Shown here one piece after another: positions 1 to 9,200 of a stretch of DNA of 64,000 bases (position 1 is the first letter of the stretch; every line of letters starts with the position of its first letter). The translations under genes were made by a program, and so were the position numbers. The notes beneath the pieces were generated by a model. It did not search any database, was not told the origin of the DNA, and saw only the letters and a program-made list of their open reading frames with translations. Origin of the DNA: Colwellia echini (GTDB taxonomy: Bacteria > Pseudomonadota > Gammaproteobacteria > Enterobacterales > Alteromonadaceae); NCBI RefSeq assembly GCF_002843355.2, contig NZ_PJAI02000001.1, forward strand, positions 372,001 to 436,000, given 5' to 3'.

Positions 1-230
1 ATATCTTCAGCAGAAATAGCATCAACAACACCTGTTCCAGTACGTTTCATTTGTGCTGATTTACTCAATGAACCAAGCATACCGGTTACTTGAATTACTT
101 CAACATCCTTAATCATGCTCTTTTCGGTACTACTTTCTGCAGCATGTAATTGAGTTATCGAACCCGCACTCGCCAGTAAAATTGCTGTTGACAGTGCAGT
201 TCTTCGAAATTTTGTTGTGTTTATTTTCAT
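1..230 (-). CDS. TonB-dependent receptor, N-terminal fragment
   Basis: This is the first 76 codons of a TonB-dependent outer-membrane receptor whose remainder lies beyond the left edge. The reverse-strand protein begins MKINTTKFRRTALSTAI, has a signal peptide ending near LHAAES, and then reads VIQVTGMLGSLSKSAQMKRTGTGVVDAISAEDI. That is the N-terminal TonB-box and plug start seen in the other two receptors of this window (IEVTGLRGSLRKNI and IEITGIKGSLIRAM, each followed by VVDAIS or VVDSIN). It probably imports an agar- or porphyran-derived oligosaccharide, because it shares the 10-bp operator with the agarase genes. The start is the only ATG that gives a signal peptide. The substrate is an inference from context. 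Confidence 0.9.
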   Translation of the reverse strand, partial: MKINTTKFRRTALSTAILLASAGSITQLHAAESSTEKSMIKDVEVIQVTGMLGSLSKSAQMKRTGTGVVDAISAED

Positions 231-369
231 GTCTATTCCCGTGATATGTTTAAAACAGTAATGAATGGAGGTAGTTTTTCTATGCCGCATTAGATTACGT
301 ATTATTTTTTGTTTACTTTTAATGCATAACTAAATATCTCACAACGTAATGATTACTGTCAAACATTAA

Positions 370-379
370 TTGTTAACAA
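370..379. promoter_or_regulatory. TTGTTAACAA operator upstream of leftward TBDT
   Basis: Perfect 10-bp palindrome about 140 bp in front of the partial receptor gene. It fits the FadR/FCD-family GntR consensus TNGT-N-ACNA and is one of eight exact copies in the window. Binding by the GntR regulator encoded nearby is an inference. Confidence 0.65.
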
Positions 380-752
380 AAACAGTATTTAAAGAATCGT
401 TTACTTTAAATAACATGAAAGGATTTCGGTGTTAATTTATAGCCGTACTATCTACTTGGTGTTTTTTTTATACGTAGGAGGAATGGTTAAATACAAGGCA
501 CTTATCGAGAATAAGAGAATATCCATCAGGTTGTGTTTTTTAGAACGCACTAGGCGTGGGGCGGAAACTGAATCAAAATGTGTCAAGAAAGTCGCGATTA
601 TGTGAATTACTTCAATGTATTATATTGGTTTCTGATTGTGGCTTAAGTAAGCGTAAAATTTATAATAATCTTTCCGTGTGTTGTTGAGTTAGTTGAACGC
701 TAACAACTTGCTCTATTTGCTGAGAAATTAACTGTGTTATTTAAAACATTAC

Positions 753-786
753 CGTTAGAGCTGGCGAGTAATGTCTCGTCAGCTAA
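753..786. terminator. Hairpin downstream of SMP-30 gene
   Basis: Imperfect inverted repeat with arms GTTAGAGCTGGCGAG and CTCGTCAGCTAAC around a short loop, just after the SMP-30 stop on the reverse strand. The downstream T-tract is weak, so this is a possible terminator only. Confidence 0.4.
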
Positions 787-803
787 CAGCGAGTAGCCAA
801 TTT

Positions 804-1925
804 TTAATTTAAATCAACTTTTAAAATACTATCGTGCGCCGTGATAAATAATTGTTTTTCATCAGCTGACAAAGCACAATTTGCGGAAAATTTTCCAGTA
901 TTAATTTTTGCTAATAATTCACCATTTGCACTTAATAACCAAACACCACCCGGGGCTGTAGCGAATATTACGCCGCTAGAGTGAACTGCCATGCCATCAG
1001 GTACACCAATGTCATTATCAAGCTTATTAGTACTTGCATCATGAAGTAATTGTTTATTTACAACTGAGCCATCGTCTTCAATGTCGTAAGCAAACCAAAC
1101 GGGTGCTTGTTCATCAGATACCGCCACATAAAGCGTTTTATTATCAGGTGAAATTCCAATACCATTAGGGAACTTTATTGTTTCATCTATAACTGATAGC
1201 TTTCCCCAAGGTGTCAGACGGTATACGCCTTGAAATGTAAGCTCTTTGCGTTCGTCATCTAATTTATCTTTCAAACCGTAAGCAGGATCACTAAAATATA
1301 AATTTCCTTGCTGATCAAATACACCGTCATTGGGGCTATTTAATCTAAGCCCTTGATATGCACCAGCTAAAGTAGAAAACAGCGATTGCGGTTGATCTAG
1401 CGGCGCATTCATTATGGAAACACGACGATCTCCAGTTTGTAATAACACCAACTGATCTGACTGATTGAGCAATAAAGCGTTTGAACCTCCTAAATAGTCA
1501 CCTTCAACAAGATCTGTAGCCCCTGTTTTATTAAGGTAGACCGATAGTCCTGACTTTTCGTTGTATTGATAAATTTTATTATCAGGGATGTCTGAAAATA
1601 TTAAGGTGTCACTTTTGTTAAGCCAAAGTGGTCCTTCTGTCCATTTAAAACCGGTGGCTATCTCAACCACTTTACTTGAAGCATCTAAATAGGCTTTGGC
1701 GCTGTTATTAATGATTTCAATGCTGCCAAGTGTTTTGTATTGAGAGGTTACTTTTGCCAGAGGGTTATGATTCCCTCCCACTTTTTCAGTTGAAGTGTCA
1801 GTATTACTAGTCAATGAAGGATTGCTAGTATTAATGGATCTCTCTTGAGCACAACCACCTAATAAAATAAGCGCAAAGCCTCCAATTATAGATATTTCTT
1901 TTACGTTCTTGATACTTTTAAACAT
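804..1925 (-). CDS. SMP-30/gluconolactonase-family lipoprotein
   Basis: A 373-residue member of the SMP-30/gluconolactonase/LRE six-bladed propeller family, which mostly hydrolyses sugar lactones using a divalent metal. The likely metal ligands are visible: Glu in KWTEGPLW, Asn in PNGIGISPDN and Asp in VPDGMAVH, plus a SPNDG loop. The N-terminus is a lipoprotein signal with lipobox LLGGC (Cys25) followed by Ala-Gln, so outer-membrane anchoring and a periplasmic site are likely. A GGA-type Shine-Dalgarno precedes the ATG. An operator-like palindrome lies about 110 bp upstream, which places the gene in the agar regulon. A reasonable guess is hydrolysis of an aldonolactone made by periplasmic oxidation of galactose or anhydrogalactose. 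The substrate cannot be read from sequence. Confidence 0.85.
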   Translation of the reverse strand: MFKSIKNVKEISIIGGFALILLGGCAQERSINTSNPSLTSNTDTSTEKVGGNHNPLAKVTSQYKTLGSIEIINNSAKAYLDASSKVVEIATGFKWTEGPLWLNKSDTLIFSDIPDNKIYQYNEKSGLSVYLNKTGATDLVEGDYLGGSNALLLNQSDQLVLLQTGDRRVSIMNAPLDQPQSLFSTLAGAYQGLRLNSPNDGVFDQQGNLYFSDPAYGLKDKLDDERKELTFQGVYRLTPWGKLSVIDETIKFPNGIGISPDNKTLYVAVSDEQAPVWFAYDIEDDGSVVNKQLLHDASTNKLDNDIGVPDGMAVHSSGVIFATAPGGVWLLSANGELLAKINTGKFSANCALSADEKQLFITAHDSILKVDLN

Positions 1926-2036
1926 ATATACTTCCTTAAATATTTCCTCAACCTTAATCCATAAGAATCATTAATATTTATTATATTTATACCAAATGAA
2001 ATTATGATTAATCATGAATAAACATTAACCCAATCA

Positions 2037-2046
2037 TTGTTAACAA
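2037..2046. promoter_or_regulatory. TTGTTAACAA operator upstream of SMP-30 gene
   Basis: Exact copy of the 10-bp palindrome about 112 bp before the start codon of the leftward lactonase-family gene. Confidence 0.65.
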
Positions 2047-2391
2047 TCAACTAAAGCTGTTTTTTTATGGAATGTTAATAAATGTCATTTGTGATTTTTT
2101 AGAAACTAGTGGAGACTTGATAGCGGACAGTAAGAGGTATATAAGGAATAGGCGCCTAATAAAAGTAATAGCATTTAGCAATTAAGAATAAAACCAAGTG
2201 TTATAATAATTTGGGTAGATTTGTGAACTATGTTATACGCAAGATAAAACAGCTATAAATTTTAGTTGTATGGGAGCTATAGTAATTTTATTAAACACAT
2301 AATAAAGTTAAAAGATATGGGTTGTAATTTACTCTGTTTTGGTCAATTGGTTGAATAATAGTTATTTCCAACCGTAGTAGTTTAGTAAATA

Positions 2392-2435
2392 GTAAATAGT
2401 AAATAATATATGATTATTAACTATTTACTATTTAC
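2392..2435. terminator. Inverted repeat downstream of gntR
   Basis: Perfect 14-bp arms (GTAAATAGTAAATA and its complement) with a 16-base loop, lying 16 bases past the gntR stop codon. The left arm is part of three tandem TAGTAAA units starting at 2383. The stem is AT-rich, so termination strength is uncertain. Confidence 0.5.
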
Positions 2436-2450
2436 ATTGATATTTATCAA

Positions 2451-3065
2451 TCATCGAATATTTGATTTGGTTGCTTTGATCGCAGCAGGGATATCGGCGT
2501 TTTTCAAGGCATCTACAATTAACTTATGCTCAGCTACGCATTCCGCACTTGAGGTAATTCGTTTGTAATTCAAACGCATTCTCATCACGTAAGGGTACCA
2601 AATATTAACAAGTTCATCACCCCCAGCTTTGTTAATTAAATATTTGTGAAAAGAAATATCAATCTTAGTTACTTCGGTATAGTCTTCTTTATCAAAGGCA
2701 CTTTGCAATTGCTCTAATATTGTATCTAAGTCTGCTAATTCTCGTGCGGTTAACTTATCTTTTAATTGCTCGATAGCAAAAACTTCAATATCTCTACGAA
2801 GCTTAATCATTAACTTTTGTATTTTAGGATCAAGTACACTGTTAACAGAAGCACCGCAGTTATTTTTAGAGATTAATAAACCTTCTTTACTTAATTGAAG
2901 AATTACATCCCTGATTGGACCTCGTGATACACCAAACCTGTCGGCCATCTCTTTTTCATTTAATTTCGTATTAGGAGCTAAATCTCCAGCGATAATATCA
3001 GAACGTATTTGTTCTGCTATTTGATCTTTTACGGACATAATTCTTCTAGCCTTATTCACCTTCAA
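2451..3065 (-). CDS. GntR-family regulator, FadR/FCD subfamily
   Basis: A 204-residue transcription factor. An N-terminal winged helix-turn-helix (about residues 10-75, with DQIAEQIRSDIIAGDL and ADRFGVSRGPIRDVILQL) is typical of GntR proteins. It is followed by an all-helical FCD ligand-binding domain with DISFHKYLINKAGG and the EH of AEHKLIVDALKNAD. Members repress catabolic operons and are released by a sugar acid or metabolite. The C-terminus ends ATKSNIR, where FCD proteins usually carry a third metal-binding His (as in MxxHI), so metal binding may be altered. An AGGGAG Shine-Dalgarno sits 7 bases before the ATG. Two operator variants lie in its own promoter region, which suggests autoregulation. 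It is the best candidate to bind the TTGTTAACAA sites across the agar locus. Confidence 0.88.
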   Translation of the reverse strand: MKVNKARRIMSVKDQIAEQIRSDIIAGDLAPNTKLNEKEMADRFGVSRGPIRDVILQLSKEGLLISKNNCGASVNSVLDPKIQKLMIKLRRDIEVFAIEQLKDKLTARELADLDTILEQLQSAFDKEDYTEVTKIDISFHKYLINKAGGDELVNIWYPYVMRMRLNYKRITSSAECVAEHKLIVDALKNADIPAAIKATKSNIR

Positions 3066-3163
3066 TTTTCTCCCTTATTTGCCTTTATGAGCGACACTAG
3101 ATTATTTAGATAATAAATTCATTTTATCGTTTAATAGCAGGATTACAATTGATTTATGATTTA

Positions 3164-3173
3164 TTGTTTACAA
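3164..3173. promoter_or_regulatory. TTGTTTACAA operator variant upstream of gntR
   Basis: Matches TTGT-NN-ACAA with a TT centre, about 100 bp before the gntR start. It is a candidate autoregulatory site and weaker evidence than the exact palindromes. Confidence 0.45.
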
Positions 3174-3245
3174 AAAGTATAATTTTAACGAGTACTTTAT
3201 CTCGTAAAATCATAGCTTTGTTGAATTAATATTGTATAACGAAGA

Positions 3246-3255
3246 TTGTCAACAA
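3246..3255. promoter_or_regulatory. TTGTCAACAA operator variant upstream of gntR
   Basis: This is the reverse complement of the TTGTTGACAA variant found at GH86 and the GMC operon. It lies about 180 bp before gntR. Second candidate autoregulatory site. Confidence 0.45.
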
Positions 3256-3271
3256 CCCATTCATGCAATCG

Positions 3272-3316
3272 TTATACCATCTGAAGTTAATTGATTTAAC
3301 ATTTCAATTGGTATTA
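3272..3316. repeat. Degenerate palindromic repeat (TACCA...TTGGTA family)
   Basis: Ends TTATACCAT and TTGGTATTA are inverted, 45 bp in all. It resembles the 52-bp palindromes elsewhere in the window but its centre is decayed. Confidence 0.4.
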
Positions 3317-3340
3317 TTTCAATTAGTATTATTTAGAGTA

Positions 3341-3375
3341 GCAAAGAATAGTGACTACATAGTACTATTCTTTGC
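3341..3375. terminator. Hairpin downstream of GH50 gene
   Basis: Perfect 12-bp arms (GCAAAGAATAGT and its complement) around an 11-base loop, 12 bases beyond the GH50 stop codon. There is no long T-tract on the reverse strand, so it may protect the mRNA 3' end as much as terminate. Confidence 0.55.
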
Positions 3376-3386
3376 TTGGTTTTAGG

Positions 3387-5753
3387 TTAATTAAACCGAC
3401 GTTCATACATCGTTGAATGTAGTTCTTTAGCGGCTTTTACCATTGGAGCATAAGGAGTGTCGGTAACAGTAATAAAACCAACGTTATAATTTTCACCGTC
3501 GTATGCTCTACCTGTGATAGGAGAGTCTATGTACTGAAACCAATGTGCGCCGATAAAATAAGGGTTATCGATTACCGTATTCATATAATCTTTGTACATA
3601 CGAGCACGGTCATTTTGGTCACTCGCCATGATTAATCCAGGGTGATATATACCAGAATCAGTAGCACCTATATGAAATTCACCAATGATACTCGGCTTAT
3701 CTATTTTACTTAGGAATTCCCATTTATGTTCTGGTAAACCTTCTTTGTATGAATTATAGCTCATTACATCCACGTATTTTGCTGCAGATTCAACGACCTC
3801 TTTTGACATACCCCAATCAGGAAGACGGGCTCCCATATATAAATGATTAGGCATATAGGTGGTTAAGGCATCATCAACAATACTAAAATACTTGTCGACA
3901 TAAATTGATAACAATGATGAATAGTCGGCAATTTGAGCATCGGTATTAAGGCTTGCATCTATTCCTTCATCAAAAGTTTCCCAACTCGTTATATTTTTTT
4001 CCCATGCTTTATTTAACGCCGCAATATTTTTATATTTTTCTTTCATAGCGGTGGTAAAAACAGCCTTTGTTGGCACATCTTTACCATTTCTTTGCAAGGT
4101 GTTTAACACTATGCCATAGGTACTTTCAATACTGTCTGGTCGGCCAAAGCTTTTTTCATTATCAATAAATACCCCCACGCACCATGGATTGTTTTTAACT
4201 TGTTCAGCAACGTTTTTTACAGTGAACAATGCACGCTCCTTAAACTTAGGGTCAAATACATCAGGCATTGCCCCCCAAAAATCATTACCACTTGATACTG
4301 TTTTAAAGTCACCTATAATCCAACCATTGGCAAAGAAAGGAACTCTGCCGTTGTCGTAAAACATAGGGTCATTCCAATTACCCAAAGAGGTAAAACCCCA
4401 ATCTATCATTCTATCAAGTGTTACATCGCGCCATGTTTCCATAACATCAACGTCTTTACCGCCATATTTTCTTTCTAAATTGGCAGCATAGAAACTATAA
4501 GTTTCGCCATGTTTCATCGGGCCAGAGTGAGCACTTTTACGATACCCAAAATGCTTGCCTAATGGTTCTTCATAGGTTGGTAACCATTCGAATAAATTCA
4601 TTCGAGTTGGGGAAACAAGTTTTCTAGTTTTACTTACAACATTATCAACTCTATTTAATCCTTGTGAATCTTCAGGGGTGACGCTAGTTGATTCTCGAGC
4701 TTTAATAAGGGATTGATCAAAGTCATAACCGGTCATGGTTGATGAGTTTGAAAGTCTGATAACATCAATACCTGTGGCAAAATATAAATAACCTTCTGGA
4801 TCAACTAGTGACCATTTATCATTAACTTTTTCTGCTCTGAAGTAGCCAGTAGCTTCTAATTTAGGTCCATTTTTCCAACCGCCATAAATAGAACGATCTT
4901 TAGGTAATATTCCTGTTAATTGCTTTGCTTCTTCAATTTTTTGTGCTTTTAATTCTTCATCGTTATGCACTTTATCGGCAAAATCAATAGTGGCGTTTTG
5001 TCCGTATTGGTCGACAATATGTGTTAAGTAATCTTTGTTAAACTCAGGATTATTTCTTAATCTTAAATTACTCAATGTTATTGTTTTATCAAAAAGGTTA
5101 CTTTGAACGCTTAGTGATATTTGTTTAATACCTTTAAGGTTGAGGTTTTTCTTGCCCCATAATGAAATGAATTGAGTATCATCTGATTCCCATGTATCAG
5201 GATTACCTCTTAAACCAGACATAAAGTTAAGTTCTACTGACTCGTCTCCGTCAGGAGTGGCAAGGTCGTGTCCGGCCATTTTTGCATAATAAGTTGTTGA
5301 TTCACCGATAGGAATATTAGTCGCTCGGGTATAATTTCCGCCATCAATATCTGTTATATCTAAATAGAGTTGTACACTATGTTGGCCGGTATTTGCGATA
5401 TCAATTGCCAAGTTAAAATCGTCATATTTACTCCAGTCCCAAGGTTCATTTGGGGTGAGCGTTACATTACTGTAACCATTTTCTTTAGAATGAAAATTTA
5501 CTTTTAAACCATCGTTTGCCATTATTTGTTCAGCTGATGCACTTATAAAGCTTACTTGGCTTAGGTCAGCTTCTTGATTGAAATCGATAAGAGACACTAT
5601 TTCAGGGCTGTGATTTAAATCGTTAAGAGACTTTGTGTTAGCATCAAGTGTGGATTTAAGTGGTTTATTTTCTTCAGTTTTATTATCACTCTGACAAGCG
5701 GTTAGTGCGGTCAATGTTATAATAGATAGAAGAAGCATTGTCTTTTGATTCAT
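3387..5753 (-). CDS. GH50 beta-agarase lipoprotein
   Basis: A 788-residue glycoside hydrolase of family GH50, which cleaves beta-1,4 bonds in agarose or neoagaro-oligosaccharides, often releasing neoagarobiose. The N-terminus is a lipoprotein signal (lipobox LTAC, Cys20, followed by Gln-Ser), so outer-membrane anchoring is likely. Residues about 50-230 form a jelly-roll CBM-like region (NDGLKVNFHSKENGYSNVTL onward). The catalytic barrel starts near SIYGGWKNGPKLEATGYFR. The predicted acid/base is Glu533 in VFIDNEKSFG and the nucleophile Glu692 in IIGEFHIGATDS, close to positions reported for characterised GH50 enzymes. An AGGAG Shine-Dalgarno precedes the ATG. It is divergent from the large TBDT, and operator palindromes lie in the shared promoter region. 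Endo versus exo mode cannot be told from sequence. Confidence 0.93.
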   Translation of the reverse strand: MNQKTMLLLSIITLTALTACQSDNKTEENKPLKSTLDANTKSLNDLNHSPEIVSLIDFNQEADLSQVSFISASAEQIMANDGLKVNFHSKENGYSNVTLTPNEPWDWSKYDDFNLAIDIANTGQHSVQLYLDITDIDGGNYTRATNIPIGESTTYYAKMAGHDLATPDGDESVELNFMSGLRGNPDTWESDDTQFISLWGKKNLNLKGIKQISLSVQSNLFDKTITLSNLRLRNNPEFNKDYLTHIVDQYGQNATIDFADKVHNDEELKAQKIEEAKQLTGILPKDRSIYGGWKNGPKLEATGYFRAEKVNDKWSLVDPEGYLYFATGIDVIRLSNSSTMTGYDFDQSLIKARESTSVTPEDSQGLNRVDNVVSKTRKLVSPTRMNLFEWLPTYEEPLGKHFGYRKSAHSGPMKHGETYSFYAANLERKYGGKDVDVMETWRDVTLDRMIDWGFTSLGNWNDPMFYDNGRVPFFANGWIIGDFKTVSSGNDFWGAMPDVFDPKFKERALFTVKNVAEQVKNNPWCVGVFIDNEKSFGRPDSIESTYGIVLNTLQRNGKDVPTKAVFTTAMKEKYKNIAALNKAWEKNITSWETFDEGIDASLNTDAQIADYSSLLSIYVDKYFSIVDDALTTYMPNHLYMGARLPDWGMSKEVVESAAKYVDVMSYNSYKEGLPEHKWEFLSKIDKPSIIGEFHIGATDSGIYHPGLIMASDQNDRARMYKDYMNTVIDNPYFIGAHWFQYIDSPITGRAYDGENYNVGFITVTDTPYAPMVKAAKELHSTMYERRFN

Positions 5754-5810
5754 TAGTAACTCCTAATTATTTTGATAAAGGAAGTATATATTTTTTTCGA
5801 TAAAAGTAAA

Positions 5811-5820
5811 TTGTTAACAA
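5811..5820. promoter_or_regulatory. TTGTTAACAA operator, GH50 side
   Basis: Exact palindrome 58 bp before the GH50 start, well placed to overlap its promoter. Confidence 0.65.
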
Positions 5821-5868
5821 AAAATAATATTATCTAGCTTGGCAATATTATTTTTTGACTAAATATAA

Positions 5869-5878
5869 TTGTTAACAA
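5869..5878. promoter_or_regulatory. TTGTTAACAA operator, central
   Basis: Exact palindrome starting 58 bp from the previous one. Two dimers on the same region could cooperate. Confidence 0.65.
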
Positions 5879-5903
5879 AAATCTGTTTTCAAGACCAGGT
5901 TAA

Positions 5904-5913
5904 CTGTTAACAA
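5904..5913. promoter_or_regulatory. CTGTTAACAA near-match operator
   Basis: Nine of ten bases match the palindrome. It lies 35 bp from the central exact site, in the same divergent region. Confidence 0.4.
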
Positions 5914-6027
5914 TTAAGGGGTTGCTTGTAAGTTTAATTTTGTAATAACTATACTTTAGATGACGGATAAACAATAAATACTAATTAAGTAATATAAAAA
6001 ACGTACTTCAAAACTCATAATTGTGGA

Positions 6028-6037
6028 TTGTTAACAA
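6028..6037. promoter_or_regulatory. TTGTTAACAA operator, TBDT side
   Basis: Exact palindrome about 190 bp before the receptor start codon and next to a TTGACA hexamer at 6045. Confidence 0.65.
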
Positions 6038-6225
6038 AAAATAATTGACACGGCATGCGGATAAAGCATAAGGTAAAACATAAATAAATTATCAAATTAA
6101 CTTTTTAATTTATTTTGATGAAGAAGAAAGATTAAAAATACAATAAATAACGGTGAAAAGAAGAAATAAAATCAACAACACCTAACGTTAAAACGTTGAA
6201 ACAAGATACCTTAGGGGGATGTAAT

Positions 6226-9200
6226 ATGTTTAATCATAGTAAAAAATTTAAGTTAAGTCCTGTGTGCATTGCTTTGCTTGCCACAACAAGTCTTAGCCTC
6301 AGCGCACAAGAAGTTGACAATAATAATATTGACGTAACAGCAAAAAATACTGATTCAAAAGTAGAAAGTGCCGATAAGGAAATTGAGACCATTGAAGTTA
6401 CTGGTTTAAGAGGCAGTTTAAGAAAAAACATTAATGACAAAAGGTTTGCTACAAATGTTGTTGATTCTATCAACGCAGAAGATGTAGGTAAAAGTACCGA
6501 CCAAAATGTTGCAGATGCATTAGGCCGTATTACTGGTGTTACAATAGTAAGCCAAGACGGTGAAGGCTCTCAGGTTACAGTACGTGGTGCTTCGGCAAAT
6601 CAAAATAAGATTACTATCAATGGTCAACAAATGACCTCAACTGACTTTAGTCAAGCAGTTGATTTAAGCTCTTTCTCTGCAGATATTTTGTCAAAATTAG
6701 AGGTTGTTAAAACACCTAGCGCTAATCAAGATGAAGGTTCATTAGGCGCGAGTATTAACTTGACGACAGTTCGCCCTCTTGAGGTTGATAGGGATGTTCG
6801 TGCTATAACACTTCAAGGCAGATACAACGATTTCGCTGAGAAGGCAGATTATAAAATATCTGCTGCTTTTTCTGAAAGATTCTTAGATGATACTTTTGGT
6901 GTAGCTTTTTCTATTTATGATGAAACTAATACTGTTCGTCGTGACCAATATCGTGTAGAAAATTTCATGGCTTCAAATGAAATAGGAATAGCGAGAGATC
7001 AAAATGGTGAAATTATTTCTGGTGTTAAAGCCATTCAGCATTCTTCTACCAATTACGAGTTATTTCAAAATACCAGTGACCGCATTGGCGGTACATTAGG
7101 CTTACAATGGCTTCCTACAGATGACCTGTCATTCATGTTTGATGCAACATACAGTTCACAAGATAAAACTAGTAGTATGGACGCGGTTAAAAGTCGTAAC
7201 GGTAATCAACCTAACTTTATTGAAGGTGTTAGCTCATTAAATAATAATACTATTGATCCGTTTACCGACCCTCAAGAAGATTGGTACACCATTGACACTT
7301 CTACTCAAACATTAACTAAATTTGTCAACCGTTATGGCTCAGGTGATTTGGCTCGAGCTGAAGGTGGTAATGATCGGGAAAACTTTAGTTTAAATTTAGA
7401 TATGGACTATCAAATTACTGAGGATTTATCCTTAAGCGTTTTAGTTGGTCATTCAAAAAGTACTTCTCATAGTATGCCTAATGCTAATACTAACATGCAA
7501 AACTTTGTTCAATCTCCTGCTTCACTTAGCCAAGATGCAGGTGCAGATAATGAGCCTGTAGGTTACGATTGTACAACGTCAAGTCGTTGTGAAATTGTTA
7601 ATGGTGAAGGTTTTGTTGACTTAGGTGAACATGAATTTGATTGGACCGATGAAGACGGTGTTTATCATGTGGCCAATGAAGACAACTCTTCGACAACAAA
7701 CTTTAACCCGCGTGATATTAATGCATTTCATTTAAATTATATTGCTAGAAACCAAGTTGACGTTGAAGATACCATTAGTAATGCGCAGTTTGATTTTCAA
7801 TATGATGTTGATTTTGCGGGAATTAGCGGCATAGAGTTTGGTGCTAAATATACTGAGCGTGAAAAATTTGTTGATAATCAGGCTTTTACTTATAGCTCTT
7901 CAGCAGCGACAGATGTAGTTTTAGATGAAGATGGTAATACAGTAACTGTTCCAGGTGGTACATTATCAAATATTAGAGGATCGATGATCGCCAGTGATGG
8001 TTTAGACTATGACGATTTTATGGGATCTTTAGGTTACGGTCGTAATTCAGCTACATCAGGTTGGACTCCTATTGATGTATTTGCAGCAGCAGATCTTGTT
8101 TTTGCTGGTGCAGATGTTAATGAAACGATTAACAATACGGAAACTCGTGGTGCTGACTTTAATACTGCAGCCGCTTATCTTAAATTCAACTTTTCATATT
8201 TTGATGGTAAATTAACGGGTGATATTGGTGCTCGATACGTTAAAACGAAGGTAGACACAACAGGTTACTCAGGTGCTAATTTCTACACAAGCCCTGCTGA
8301 TAATTTATACCGTGAATTTGACCGAGTACACCTTCGTGAGTTGCGTGATACATCATTACCTGCTTGTCAATTATCTGCTTTTGCAGGTGATGCAATACAA
8401 GGCTACGATAAACGTTATGGTCGTGTAGATGGGCTAGGTTGGGATACTAGTAGTGGTCAAGATCCTTCTGGCTGGACTCAAACACCTGATCAAGGCGCTT
8501 GTCATGATCCAGAATATGCTTCGTGGGCTGCTGATGTTCAAGCGGGTATTCCTAGAGCTGATGATGCATGGTCTCCTTCTTGGGATAGCATGTGGCGATA
8601 TGCTGATATCTCTACCAACAAGGATTATGGTTGGAACTCTGGTGTTCAATGGGATGGCTCTCCTGCAGAGGCAAATAACTTCACTGGTTATAGCTTCAAT
8701 TCTACAGAAGATAAATCTTTAAATTCATTTGCATCAACGGGCTCTCATACCTATGAGAACCTTTTACCTAGTTTGAATTTAAACTATGCATTTACGGATG
8801 ACTTTATTGGTCGTTTTGCAACGTCTAAAACAATGACTCGTCCAGAAATTGACATGATTCGCCCAGGGTTTTCAGTAAATGAAAGTGGTTATTGGGGTAG
8901 CGGTAACCCGCAAGCTGGTCGAGTTACAATGTTCAATACACAACTTGAACCACTTGAGTCTACTAACTTTGATATTTCAGCTGAATGGTATTTTAATCCA
9001 TCATCTTTATTAAGCGTCGCATTGTTCTATAAAGATATGAAAAACTTTACTACTAATGATAGTGCAGCATCATACATAGTTGATCTTCGTGATGTAGATG
9101 GTGAAATTTCAAGTAATGATATCATTATGACTGCTGATAATAGCGATGCCGATGGTGATAACCATGGTCTAACAGGTTGTATGCCGCAACGTGCTACAGC

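Larger units (their letters stand above)
231..803. other. Intergenic region between receptor and SMP-30 gene
   Basis: No convincing gene is present in these 573 bases. It holds the promoter side of the leftward receptor, including an operator-like palindrome, and at its right end a hairpin just past the stop of the SMP-30 gene. A 40-codon ATG frame around 483-605 has a purine-rich stretch directly against its ATG, too close for a normal ribosome binding site. I do not call it. Confidence 0.6.
1926..2450. other. Intergenic region between SMP-30 gene and gntR
   Basis: Holds the leftward promoter region and operator of the SMP-30 gene and the terminator hairpin of gntR. The middle, roughly 2060-2370, is AT-rich and I see no gene or RNA in it. 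Confidence 0.6.
3066..3386. other. Intergenic region upstream of gntR
   Basis: Holds the leftward gntR promoter with two operator-like variants, a degenerate copy of the palindromic repeat family, and the hairpin after the GH50 gene. I see no coding sequence. Confidence 0.6.
5754..6225. other. Divergent control region between GH50 and TBDT
   Basis: These 472 bases separate two divergent genes and carry three exact operator palindromes and one near match. A rightward TTGACA at 6045 with CATAAG at 6067 (16-base spacer) is a possible receptor promoter. I see no coding sequence. Confidence 0.65.

Noticed and set aside
483..605. A 40-codon ATG frame after a GGAGGA stretch in the left intergenic region
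   Set aside because: The Shine-Dalgarno-like sequence touches the ATG, the peptide is a basic low-information sequence, and nothing nearby supports a gene.
6196..6225. TTG start extending the large TBDT by ten residues
   Set aside because: The ATG at 6226 has a strong AGGGGGA site and begins a normal signal peptide; the extension is polar and lacks a ribosome binding site.
8453..8722. 89-codon frame inside the TBDT gene
   Set aside because: It is an out-of-frame shadow of a well-supported receptor gene and has no family features.
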